From the NCBI GenBank assembly GCA_000727475.1, contig KL647288.1:10426903-10490902 (forward strand): DNA of 64,000 nt, read 5' to 3'. The notes under the pieces are model-generated. The model was not told where the DNA came from and did no database searches. It saw only the letters and a list, made by a program, of their open reading frames with translations. Position numbers and translations under genes: made by a program. The stretch is from Sarcocystis neurona. Lineage: Eukaryota; Apicomplexa; Conoidasida; Eucoccidiorida; Sarcocystidae. This document shows positions 12,741 through 24,800 of the stretch, piece after piece. Position 1 is the first letter of the stretch. Each line of letters starts with the position of its first letter.

Positions 12741-13053
12741 AGAGCGGTGCCTGCGTTCCGTATCAGTGGGTGGTGTGATACGCAGCCCACCACGGCCAGA
12801 GCCGCCGTGTGACCTACAGACGGGCACGGGTAACCAGAGAAGATAAAGACGCAGAAGGACTGGAGCCCGAAATGTGCATTCTTAAACGGCGGCGCCTCAA
12901 GGAAAGGCGGTATGAACAGATGAGTGTGGAGAGTCATTCGTCTTCGTCGATAGCGTGTGCGCTCACTCAAGTGCAGCACGTATTAGTAGCAAACGACAAC
13001 ACCACCACAACGCTTTTTGCTATCGCGTACTCTGCGAAGGTCTACTTCCTCCT

Positions 13054-13353
13054 TCAAACGTCGCACTGTTTTTCGCTCTTGCATGTACTTCGATCGAGAG
13101 TCCTATGCCGCAGCACAAGTGACTCTTGCTGCATGTGCTGCTGCACTGCCGCAACTGCTGCTGCTACCATCTGCGCTGCGCTGCTGCCGCTGCTCCACCG
13201 CTGTTCGGGTTCCTGCTGTGGTGCCGCTGATGCTGCTGCAGCGGGGCTGCTCCTCCTGCTGCCAGGGGGAGTTGTCTGCGTCTGGCGCGGGAAAAGTGGG
13301 CGCCACCCGTCGAAAATAGTTTGCTTGTTACTTCTGGATACTGCGGCACCCAA
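13054..13353 (-). CDS. Possible exon of unidentified gene
   Basis: Minus-strand open frame of about 99 residues with ordinary composition mixed with Ala runs (QTIFDGWRPLFPRQTQ, then SAAQMVAAAVAAVQQHMQQ). A possible acceptor (ccgcag) lies near its upstream end. The start is not an ATG in context, so this would be an internal or terminal exon. No partner exons were found nearby, and the other frames are Leu/Cys-rich. Function not recognised; it could equally be decayed coding sequence beside the gap. Confidence 0.25.
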   Translation of the reverse strand: MGAAVSRSNKQTIFDGWRPLFPRQTQTTPPGSRRSSPAAAASAAPQQEPEQRWSSGSSAAQMVAAAVAAVQQHMQQESLVLRHRTLDRSTCKSEKQCDV

Positions 13354-13697
13354 CTCGAAACGACTGTTCGATTTCTACGTGAAAGCACCAGCAGCTACGG
13401 CAGCAGCAGCAGCGACAGAGTAAGGAAGCACCAGGAGCAGTCGCCGCCGCGGCTCCAGGACCAGCGTAGCAGCAAGAAAAGGAGCAGCAGGAGGATCATA
13501 TGCTGTTGTGTTTGAAGAGGCTGCCGCGTCTACTGCACATCAACTGAGAGACACCAGCACAGCACCAGGAACACCCTCAGCTGCGCCGTCCGACACATGA
13601 GACGAAGCAGACGGTGGCGTCAGAGACAAAGCAGCCGCAGCAGCCATAGGTGAGAACTGGACTGCATACACACGAGAAAATCTGTAGTGCTCGTAGG

Positions 13698-14022
13698 CTA
13701 GTTCTCTGTTCGTGTAGAGAACATGTTAGCTTTTGCACGAGTAGCAACAGCAGTAGCAGGCGCATCTGCAGGCCTTGCTGCACCACGTAGATTTCTCCAC
13801 GTAGTGGTACCCGCAGCCGCAACAAGTAGCAGCACCATCAGTAGCAGCGACACCAGGAACAGCAGTAGCGGGTGGCGTAGCAATCCCATATCACCAACAA
13901 CGGAAATCTCAGCAGGAGGAAGAGGAGCAACGACAACGTTGACAAGCGAGACAACAACCGCAAGGACGGCAGAAGCAGCAGTAAAAGGAAGAAATCTTAC
14001 CAGCAGCAGGAGCAACGGTTAG
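13698..14022. other. Ambiguous short open segment on both strands
   Basis: Plus-strand ATG at 13,723 opens 99 codons rich in Ala/Ser/Thr with a hydrophobic start (MLAFARVATAVAGASAGLAA). The complementary frame (13,698-14,015, minus) gives two hydrophobic stretches that may only reflect CTG codons opposite CAG. I cannot choose between them, or say that either is a gene. Confidence 0.2.
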
Positions 14023-14049
14023 CTCGGAGACACCATACGAGGTTGCAGA

Positions 14050-17000
14050 TTCGTGTATGTGTTTGCAGCAGATATTAAGACTTATTCGGGTGTGGAGTCG
14101 CAGAGAGAACTGTAGACATGCCTCCACGCACAAACTAGGCCTCCCTTCACTTCCTACTTGAGTGTTCTCGTTGGCGACACTTGTGTGTCTTGATACTTGT
14201 AATTAGATCTCGTCGTGCCTTCGTTTACACATGTTACTCTCCGTCTCTCTGTCAGCGTCACTCTCTGCGTATGGTCACACACACCTACATCTTTAGATAT
14301 GGTACTTGACGTACGCGTCTCAGTCCCTGTGTGCAAACTGGCGGCACTTGCACATATCCACCTGCACACTATACTTATCTGGACATTCTCATCCATTGTA
14401 TTGAAAGCTTACCAGATTGTATCTATACGTATGTGTTCGACTGTACGTAGACTGTCACGGCATTTTCTGTGTCTATATTAATAGGACAACGGGGAAGGAA
14501 TCCATGTATATGCTCAAAAAATACACACACGTCCACTCTGCAACAATTGGAATGCCGCACGGCATGCGGCTCCTGTGAATTATGTTGTACTCCCTCACTG
14601 TCAAACACCTCGTCCCCTTTCTTCAACTCGGGGAGGCACCTGCTGCTCGGATGACTGCAGAGCCGACGGTCCAGTTGCTGGGTTTTCCTCTCAAGACGAC
14701 TTCTTTGTGAACAACGGCGCAGATATCGCCAGTCATAACGCGTATGTTTTTGCACCGAAGGAACCGCCGAGCTAGTCGTGTATGCATTCGGGCAACTGTA
14801 AAAGTGTTCGGCTCTTAGGCTACAGGGAGATGTTTTCTATGAGCAGGTTCAGTCTGTAAACATGTAGTCCGGCACTGTTGAATGGCGTGCTGGGTATCTG
14901 GATTACCACCGAAATTGGAGAGGAAGAGACGCACTTAAGATTTGTACAAGTGGACGTGTCAAACTGGTGGCCACACAAAGTTAGGTTTAACTGATTCTAG
15001 TATTAACCAAAGAAATCTTGCGTGTCATCCGCTAGATTGGTCGCCCCTACGATTGCCACCCTGGCTACTTCATAATCAGAGTGCCGCATTGTACTGTCAT
15101 ATATGTATCAAAAACATGGAAGGGATGCTGTACGTGACTGCTTGGATCCTGGACGTTGGCTGTTTAACGGCAAAAATACCCTCCGTAAAGGGTTAAAGGT
15201 GTCTTCAAGTCGAATCTAGGTGCGAGCTTGTGTGTAAAACACACCAGAAATCAAGTAAGTGCTCTTCAGCTGCTTGGCCATAAGGGTTATTGCGCACGGG
15301 TGACGAGATACTGTGGTTGACCCCAACTACAAGAATGCATAAGAGTGACTGGGAGAACTGTTCACGGAGGGCAGTGTGACGGACTAGTGCATATTCACAA
15401 TTTCTTCTAGTGCAGTTTTCTCTAAGGTGGTGTATAGGTGGGCGCAGAAGTGGAGACCTAATGGAGATAATGAAGGACTCTGAGAAGAATTATATGATAC
15501 TACTCAATTGCCTATGGTGTCTCATGTAAGAAGGGGTGCTGCGTATGCTGGAAGCTCTTAAAAAGGAAGTAGGCGATGGTGCTCGGGATCCTCCACGCGG
15601 GTCCTGGGAGTGGTCCTTCACAGATCACACATTTCCTCACAAAGTGACTGAAAAAACAGTATTACGAGCAACACCCTGAGTCATTCCGTAATTGGTCACC
15701 ATCACTGACTATACAGATGGCACTACCGAGTGCTACGAGAGTGAGTGTAATAGCAGAACAACCTCGTCGGCAATGCCCGTAAGAAGTCTCAAGTGATTGC
15801 CGATAGTTGTTAGTACAGAGAATTATAAGGGAAAATGCATAAGCCACATTTAGCAGATTGTCTTATGAGGTTTTTTGTTGCTACACGTAGATCGTCAACT
15901 ACACAAGTGACATCGTAATGTCACGTAGTAGGTTCCCTACTGCTGAACTACGCTTCATTGTGACAATGTAAGATGTCTTGGAAAGGAAATATTAAATCTT
16001 TCGGTAAGCCCTCACACTTGCATGCTTACGTGAAAAATGTTACACAGAGGCTAGTATTTGAGGTCGTCTTTATGGGTCTCTAAGTGACGACCATCGACTT
16101 GGCACAGTCGACGAGAAGTTAGAAGTTAGTGTCAGAACAACTCACTAGGGTGTGACATACGTGACTTTTCCGACGCTTGTGAAAGTGTGTATATGAGTCG
16201 GAAGTCAGTGCAGAACAGCTCAATAAGGTATGGCATATGACATACATGGCTACCATACATGAAATCGTACAAGCTATCGTTTAGGGGGTTCCCTGCATGA
16301 CTCAGTCAATACTTTCTTCATGGTCGTACCCACACTTACAGTCGAAATTGCAGACGTAGACGATGACACAGCATAGTCCGGGATCAAAGGAAAGGACCAG
16401 ACGTACCTCTGCGTGACCCGTGAACAAAACGAACTGACTTAGTACTGCGTAACTGAGACTGTAGGGAGGCCTAGAAAAGAATGTTCGACCGAAATCATTA
16501 CCAAATGAAATAAGACGCACGCTCATATGTTGGCTCTGAGGTATCACTATCTTAACGGATGTACGTAAGTGTCGGAAGTCGTAACTGAACAGAGCTCACA
16601 AGAAGATGCGGAAGATTCATATGTTTCATTATGGTGCACATCCAGTACAGGATCACGAGTCAACTATTCTTACTCAACAGTGGAATTTTCGTCGAACAGC
16701 TATTAATCGAGCGCACAGCTACGATTCGTGCAACAGTGGAAGTGGGAATATGAGTCCTCGTACATTCTACAGGCAACAATAAATGGAAACAACCGGCCAT
16801 CACTCTTGGTACGAAACGTGGAGTCTGGCGTAGGGTTTGTCACTTGCATGTAAAACGAGAGAGACACATGCGTGTCTGTCTTTTTAACGGACGCCGAAAG
16901 GTAAACTTTCGATGACAGCAGCGCCAGCTGCAGCGGCGACTCCTCAATGTTGCCATACCCAGTTTACGGAGAACAGAGGACTGTTAGGTAGTGGTGCGCC

Positions 17001-17550
17001 AACGTGATACGAGAAAAGCGGCGAGGCGCGGAGCACACTCCATTGCATATACGAGAAGATCGAAAACAAACCGAATAATACAGCTGCGCTGGAGAAGGAA
17101 ACGAAAGGACGTAATAACGGAACGATAGACCGTTGACAGACAGAGACACCCTGCAGACAACGAGACGGCTGACTCCGGAACATATCGCCACACAGTAGTT
17201 AAAAGAAGTCGCGCGGGAAACAACCGCTAGAGTAGCAGGGGGTCAGTCCCAAAGAGAGAGCAACGGTGCAACATATAGGAGAATGGCACAGAAGGAGGTA
17301 CGTTACACAGCATCGAAAAGAGAAAGCACACTCAACTGCCGGCACTCAGACATGCTACTCCATTAGTACTTGAACAGATAGGTACACGTACGTATAAATA
17401 CACAAATATACGTATATATTCGATTATAAGCACGAGACTGACCCGCCTCTTGCTTCAGGACTCTACTACTCGTGTAAGCCCACACAAACGCGTATATACG
17501 TAGATACACGTATTCTGCTCGTACACGAAGCCGAGGTCAGACCGACTCCA
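14050..17550. other. Repeat-poor segment without a convincing gene
   Basis: AT-richer than the flanks, with almost no CAG arrays. Only short random-looking frames occur (below about 100 codons). Degenerate repeats sharing a gaagtcagtg...gaacagctca core occur near 16,117, 16,200 and 16,574. No tRNA or rRNA was recognised. Confidence 0.6.
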
Positions 17551-17557
17551 TCTAGCA

Positions 17558-17950
17558 GTGCGAGGCCAACAGAAAGATAGCGAGCCCGCTTGGAACCTAT
17601 TTTACATACTCCAAAAGGAAGACGCGAGCGGAGGTCGACACACGGTGAACAAAACTACTCGAGACACAGCGCAGGCAGAAAATACACCTGCCGCAGTGAA
17701 AGAGAATCAAAAAAGACAGGATAACGTCCAAGCAGCAGCGAGCAGAAAAGTCAGCCCCGTCGTCCAGCGCAGTCCCTTGTCGTTCCGCAACATCAGGCTG
17801 TTGCTATGGGAGCGGAGGGCTGCTCCGCAGCAGCAGTGTCACGCACGAGTCGACAAAGTTCTAACCGGAGGCAACGCGCTCGCACCTGACATGGAGCCGA
17901 GACTCCACCAGAGCAGTACTGAATATTTGAGCGGGAGGCGCAGTGGGTAA
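17558..17950 (+). CDS. Small open frame, unknown
   Basis: An open frame of 130 codons in non-repetitive sequence, polar and basic (EDASGGRHTVNKTTRDTAQA). It has no recognisable domain, signal peptide or membrane segment. It lies about 400 bases beyond the 3' end of the minus-strand TBC gene. Length alone does not distinguish it from chance in a window of this size. Confidence 0.15.
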   Translation: MRGQQKDSEPAWNLFYILQKEDASGGRHTVNKTTRDTAQAENTPAAVKENQKRQDNVQAAASRKVSPVVQRSPLSFRNIRLLLWERRAAPQQQCHARVDKVLTGGNALAPDMEPRLHQSSTEYLSGRRSG

Positions 17951-18355
17951 AGTAAGTCGCGAGGCAGGACCTGTCTGCAGCAGACGCAGAGGCGTACTCA
18001 GACTAGGAGGACACGAAGTAGTCCCCAGTGTCTTTATGCGTGTGAGTCATCACTGCAAGGCTGCGGGCACGCCCGTCACAGGAAGAAAACCCGATTAGGC
18101 AGATAATGAGTTGGGTAGAGCTGGTCACCACGCGGATATTTGCCCGACGAGAGAAAAGGGGAAAGTAACGCCCCCGGGAGAAGCCAAGCTTTTTAGAGAG
18201 TAATGCAGATATATGTGAGATATATTTTTGTGTGACTGCACGCAGCTCTTGCGAGGTCGTGGTAGCGTGATTGCTCTGTGTAATGACACACGACGAAAGC
18301 AAAGGGTGAGTCTTTCACCAAACAAAACTACCAGTTTCACGACAAGAAAGTTTCT

Positions 18356-18823
18356 CTACTGTCCCGCAACAGAGTTGACCGGTGTGGAAGTGTCGCAGCA
18401 GACATCTGGGTCGCTGGAAGGGTGCTGCCGCTTTTCTTCGCGTTGTTCGCTGTGGCTGGTGCTACGAGTGACGTGCGTGCGGCTGCTGCTGCTTCTTCGG
18501 TGGCCGCTAGCTCCAGGCCCTCGTTTGCTTGCAGCATTTCTGCTGTTGCTGCTTCTAAAGAAGCGCAGTGCCGCGGGAAACGTGGAGGAGGAGGAGGACG
18601 TAGCGGCCGCAGGAGAGGAAGAAGCGGCAGCCGAAAACGTGCGGTCGAAACCACCGGCAGCACAAGCCGCCGTCGAGGGGGTCGCAGAGGCAGCACCCTG
18701 CAGCAGCGACTTCTGCCGCCGCTGCTTCTCCTTCGCCAGCGACGCCTGCACCGCCAGCATCAAAGACTCGAGCCGCTGCGCGCTCACCTCCATACTATTG
18801 AAGCAGGCAAGGAAGGTATCGAC
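18356..18823 (-). CDS. TBC gene, terminal exon
   Basis: Starts after cattttcag with VDTFLACFNSMEVSAQRLES, then a charged helical stretch (LAVQASLAKEKQRRQKS), followed by Ser/Ala-rich sequence and a stop at 18,356. The start agrees with the helix after TBC domains of the TBC1D12/14 group. An internal donor (ATGGAG|gtgagc) could give a shorter, alternatively spliced end. Confidence 0.78.
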   Translation of the reverse strand, partial: VDTFLACFNSMEVSAQRLESLMLAVQASLAKEKQRRQKSLLQGAASATPSTAACAAGGFDRTFSAAASSSPAAATSSSSSTFPAALRFFRSSNSRNAASKRGPGASGHRRSSSSRTHVTRSTSHSEQREEKRQHPSSDPDVCCDTSTPVNSVAGQ

Positions 18824-21800
18824 CTGAAAATGGCAAGACGAACAAGCAGCGGCAGCAGCAGCAGAAGCCGCCCCACGGCACCAGCAGCACCAGGGTAAAC
18901 GTCAGTCGCCCGCCGCGAACCACACAGCGGCAGCCGTAAGAGGAAAAAGCAGTAACCGTAAGAAAGAAGAGTCATACACACAGCGGCAACGCAGCAGCCA
19001 CAACAGCAAAGCGGCAGCCAAAAAAAGCAACACTGCCATCCACGCAGAACTGGGTCGTCAAGTGGGCCACGCCAACGGCATCTTCACTCTCACCCGTTCC
19101 TGCTGCATTGCTGCTGCCAGTCTGCCTGCAGCTCGCAGTTACCACGAACTACCAAAAGTGTTAGCGATGCTTTCAAACGAAGAAGAGTCACTCACTACAG
19201 GTCGAGCGTCTGCAAGTAGACACAGACACATACACGGGGACACCACACAATAATAGAGGGACACGCGTGTGGCGAGCATCGCGTCCGCGAACAACAAAGC
19301 TAAAACCCCGAGCAGCACGCGTTGTATCTATTCGTCACTCCGTACTTATAATACACGTGGGCGCCTAGACGTGTACGTGTCTGCACCAAGAGACGCTTCT
19401 GTATTCTCTGCTGCTTCTCTGCCTCATCAATAAGACGGCTGCGCGTATGCACCCACAGATGGCACCTAGCTGGCGGGTAGAGACACAACACAGAGAGAGC
19501 CACAGGCAAAGAAAGAGAACGAGCGCTTTCGTCTCCCTCCGCCCCCCTCCAGTCCGCCACCGGAGGGCCGTCTTCTGCAGAGACAAGAATAGGACGGGGG
19601 GAGAAGCCAGGCAGCCCGGCGCAGACAGATTCGCTGCGTTCTGTCGTAATACCAGAGAACACTGTGCTTCCAGGATCTCCTTTGAAGTCGGAGAAAGAGG
19701 CAAGTCACACCGAGCAGGACTGTCAATTCTCCGCTGAAGAAAACGTGGACAGGAGTGTGCTTGGAGCGCTGCAGGGGAAACGCGGAGGCACAGGGGCCTC
19801 CCTAAACAGACGACAGCGAGATCACCGACGGAGGAAACTGCCGGACCGTATCTTCCCTGCTGCCTCTCTGCTGCTTCCGTGAAGGGACACGCAAGTATGT
19901 GCCTCTGTGTACAGAGACTGCCGCAAGCCAGTCTCTACGTATGTGTCGTGGGAGCAAAGTGTACGAAGAACTCTTCCGCCTTTATACCCACGCGTGGCGG
20001 GCGTAGACGGAAATACGTGCAGACTGCGAGAAAGGGAGAGGGACCGTCAAATGCAGCTACAGCCAGAGGGAGGGACACAGAGAGAGGGGAAGACGTAGCG
20101 AGAGAGCAACGCCTACGCAAGAGAGCAGAAGCGGGAGATCACACGAGCGACGGAGACAGACGCAGCAGCAGGGACGTGCAGAGACACCAGCTCCTTCGCC
20201 AAGAAAGGGAGCTTCTGCGTGTTCGTTTCTGACCCACACCGCGGCTGTCAACGGGCGCCGTGCCGGCCGCCTCCAGCAACGGCTACAAGGAGTCGATCGG
20301 TGTAAGTCATCACGCAAGCGAAAGGAAGAAAAGAGCTGCTGCGATTTTCTGCTGAATGAGACAACGAAGTGAACAATGAATGACGGACGTGCAACGCACC
20401 AGCAGCAATATCCTGTCCCCCTCGCTATATTCCTGACTGCCCCTGTAGACGAGTTTTCTTCACCTGCAGCGCATGCACATGTATATATGATATATAGGCG
20501 CGTGTATAGATATAGAGAGAGATAGGTAGGGAGACAAACATTTGTGGTGAGAGAGGGAGTGAGAAAGAGACACACGAGAGTGGTTTAGAAGTTCAAAATT
20601 AAGAGAACGGACTTACCTGGAGCGCCTGGATGTGCGTCGTTGACGAGGAAGAAAGCAGGGCCATACAGTCGTCGAGTGAGCCTTGCCGCAGCTCGTGCTG
20701 GAAGTAGGCCAGAATTGCCAGAGCAGTCTGTGGAGCAGCGCACGACGCAGCAGCAGGAGCATCACACAGCAGATGCCGGAGCAGCGGCAGCAGCGGAGAA
20801 GTCGGGAAAGGGGGACGCGTGTTTGCGGCAGCAAAAGTCCCAGCGGCTGAGGACAAGGACAGCGGAGGTGGGTGCAAAGCAGCAGCAACGGCAGCAAAGT
20901 GAAGCAGTCCCGGGAAGAGATGCAGCGCTACAGAAGAGTCAGGCAGTATGACACGGAGGCAAGGAAGCAAAGGGAAACTAGAGCAGCACTTGGGGAAGAA
21001 GCGCCGGCGGAAATGCGTCACAGGGCGAAGCAGAGGCGCAGCAGCAGAACATGCGGCTGCAACTAGTGAACCGGGTGCAATAGCAGAAATGGAGGAAATC
21101 CTGCAGAACACAAGGAAAAAGCGGCGGCTCAACGGCACGCGGTAGCCCCAGAGGCTGTATCAACGAGACGCAGACTGAGTTCTGCCTCAGAGCAGCATGC
21201 AGCAGCCGACAAAAGCAGCAAGCGCAGCAGCAGTGGAAGGCACTGCACCGCACGTGTACACAAAAGCAAAAGAAGCCGCAGCAGCTGCAACAGCTAATGC
21301 GAGCGCCAGTCGGCCCTCTCCGGCGGCCGAAACAACACACTATCAGCAGCCGAAGCAGCGTACACGTATCAGCAGGGTCAACGTAGAAACCGCAGCAGCG
21401 CCAGGTCAGCAGCAGGAGCAGTGCCACTTCAGCAGCAGGAGCAGCCCAGTAGCAGCAACAGCAGCAGCAGCACTCGTGTGGCAGGAACGCGTTGGCGATT
21501 GCTCGTGCGAGATGGGACCGCCGAGACAGCTGCTGCGCTCTGATCCGAGTTTGCACGGTACGGAGTATCCAATAGGCACAGCGCCTCTGCATGGGCGTCG
21601 TCCCATGCCTGGTTCCGCGCAGGTTGAAAGCAAGGGTTCAACTGTTCCCCCATGTATGTCTGGCAGAATTCACCTAAGGCTACCGCGCGGGTAATGTTCC
21701 TGCTAGTCCCCTTGCTGTGTGTTCTGCTGCTAAGGCTTCTGCTGCGGCGCCTGCTGAGAACGCTGATTCGTCCCCTCCCGCCGTTGCTCTTGCTCCTGTT

Positions 21801-24800
21801 GCAAACGAAGACGCTGCCGACTGCTGCTAATGTTGCTGCTATGGCTGCTTTTGGTGCTAGGAATTTGCCGTCGCTGGGCGTCTTGCCGCCGGGGATGCTG
21901 CCGGTCCTCCTCTCGCACCTGGTTCTCCTCGCGTTACAAGACAAGAGGTGCGCTGCTGCTCGAACCGGTCGTGTCTCCTTGTGCCGCTGTTGCCTTCTTG
22001 CAGCGCCGCTGCTGCTGCTGCTTCTGGTTCTGCTGCCGGCGTCAAGACTATCGCCGCCGCGCATATTACGCGCCTTCTTCCAGGAGTGTTGGAATTGTTG
22101 CTGCTACAGCTCTCGCTCCTGCATTTCGTGTTGCTGCTGCTATTGCTGCTAATATTCGTAAGAGGGAGGTCGGTGCTAGAGCTGGTGCTCCTGTTGTCTC
22201 CTACCTGGAAGAGGACGCAATCGCCTTCGACGAAGAACAGATCCCACACACGGCCCACCAACTCGAAAGGCAACGCCCTGCAGCAGCACGCAGCAACAGC
22301 AGCATCAAGTGGCAGCAGCGACAGCGCGTAGCAGCACCAGCGACCGGCGACAAACGTGCAGCCCGTAACGGCAGCAGCACGCTGCAGCAGCCGCAAACAG
22401 CAACAGCAGCAAGCAACAGCCGCAGTAGTCAACAGCGGCAGCGAGCAAAAGCAGCAGCAAGAGCAGTAGCAGCCAACAACGGCAGCGAGCAAAAGCAGCA
22501 GCAAGCAAGAGCAGTAGCAGCCAACAGCAGCAGTCAATAGCACCAGCAGCTACCAGCACCAGCAGCTACCAGCAGCAGTAGCTACCAGCAGCAGCAGCCA
22601 CCAGCAGCAGTAGCCAACAGTACCGGCAGCTAACAGCAACAGCAGCAAACAGCAGCAGCAGCCACCAGCAGCAGTAGCCACCAGCAGCAGTGGCCAACAG
22701 CCGCAGCGTCAGACACCGACAGTCTCGGAGACCTCGGGGAGGACGCCGTAGGCGGCAGCAGCAGGTAACAAAAGGAAGCAGCACAAGACGAGCCAGAGCA
22801 GAATGTTTTCCTTCGATGCCAGCGAAGCAGCAGAAAAGCACTCATCCCGTCTCCCCACGCATGCAGATCCGAAAAACGTCCTCGGCCCCTTCTTCACCTC
22901 TTCACGCATCTCCTGTTCCCTCCGTCCCCCACCCTCCCTCCGGACCGTACGTACACGTGTTGCTCCGCCACTCGTGCGCAGGACGCACAGAAAGACAAAG
23001 CTACGACGGCACCGCCAACACGAAAGATAAGAAAAGACGACGGAGTTCAGTCGCTGCTGCGAGAGATAGAGAAAGGATTCCCCAGCTGCAGCACGTAGCT
23101 TCTTCTGTATCGCCAAGGCTCTCTCGTACGTGGCGAGACAGCCACATCCGCTGGTACGTCTTCAGCTACATTTCGCGTACGTTTCTGCGCTCAGACGCAG
23201 ATAAATCCTTGCATATATATACATAGATAGCCACATGCACATGCATCTGGAAAGGAGACAGAGAGGGGAAGAAAGCAAATACCGCGCAAATACCCACACA
23301 CGCACATCACTGCATGGATGCTTCCCGGTCCGACGTCTGTCTGCATCCCTGTAGCTGCACACGCATACGCTTCTCTGTCCAGGCGCAGAGATAAATATAC
23401 ATGTACGGCTATATATATACATATGTGATACACACAAAGAAGAGAGACGAGCACATACGCACAGACAGGGACACCTACTACACAAAAATGCGTTCTCCGG
23501 GAGGATCTCCACCTCCCTGACGTTCCTGTCTGCGTCTCACCGTGCAGCTGCGACAGATCAGAAGAAAAAGAGGCTCGTCCTTTTCTCCCCCATTTTCTAC
23601 GTATCCACACATATAATAGGTATGTGTGCCCCAGAGACACGCATGCATCTCTACATATATAGATGTATGTGTAGGTGAGTGGCATTAGCTTCCCTCCTGA
23701 GCCAGACTCTCCTGAAGTGAAGACGGTCACACCTCCTGCGCAAGCCTCAGAGGCAACGTCCCCACATGAGCGAGGTTTCCCTGTGCTTGGACAGATGAAA
23801 GGAAGAGAGCGTCACGTGTGCATACATATACTCGCAGGAATTTCTACATATATGTACATACAAGTAAAGTAGTGCGGGTGTATAGCTGCATATCAGATCC
23901 GCAACTAGATCTGCGTGGGTGAACAGGGGTATATCCACACACACGCAGACGCAGACGCAGACGACTAGAATAAGTGGGCGGTGCATAGCTCGAGATTCCT
24001 AGTTGCCTGAAGCGTGCTCTCCACGCAAAAAGCGTGCACCTCTTCTCCCCTGCCCCCCAGGGCAGCACCGCAGGTCGAGCTTCCGCACAGACACCTCCTC
24101 ATCCGCCGAAACAGAGAGACAGGGGAAGAGGCAGACATACAGAGCAAGACGGGCGGACAGAGAAACAGAGAGCGAAACGCACGCACGCACGTGTTGCCGC
24201 GCTGAAAACAAGTACCTTGTGAACAAAGTGTACATCCACTCGACAAGGAAGACATCTGACTCAATCCCGAGGTCGGCGAAGTGGGAGGCGACGAGCGGCA
24301 GTTTCTCTCTCAGCAGGACGTCGAAAGTGCGGAAGTAGACCTCGACCACGCCCATGTCAAACGTGTAGAACGCGTGGAGGGACCGCCGCGTCTGCGTGCG
24401 GACGGGACGACGGCAGGTAGAGCAGCAGCAACAGCAGCAACAGCAGCACACCCACTTGTTTCTCTGTCGCACAGACTTCAGCCGCTCTCCTCCACCACCG
24501 CGTCGAATAACAAGACAGATCACGTGGCTTTCCTTCCATCACGCTCTCTCCGTCCGTAAACGGAAGTACAGGCCCGCACGTGTGTAGACACGCGGTAGTG
24601 TTGCACGGCGATATATCTCTGTGCACTCATACAGAGACAGGTGTGGCTGAACGTACGCAAACGAAACATATATATGTATATACGTACATACACGTATACA
24701 TATATATGTATATGAATCTGTCCTCCGTTATATGTGTACATATAGAGAGGCAGATATGTCTGTATGCGTGAACGTAGAGGCAATACATATATATATATAT

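Noticed and set aside
11873..12979. Long frames through the N gap on both strands
   Set aside because: Open only because N codons cannot be stops and CAG arrays lack stops; read as poly-Leu, Cys, Ala or Ser without other content.
21625..21650. Possible tRNA B box (ggttcaact)
   Set aside because: No A box at the right distance and no cloverleaf; lies in low-complexity intron sequence.
22432..22700. CRISPR-like repeat array
   Set aside because: Repeats have no unique spacers and no regular repeat-spacer layout; it is a CAG minisatellite in eukaryotic DNA.
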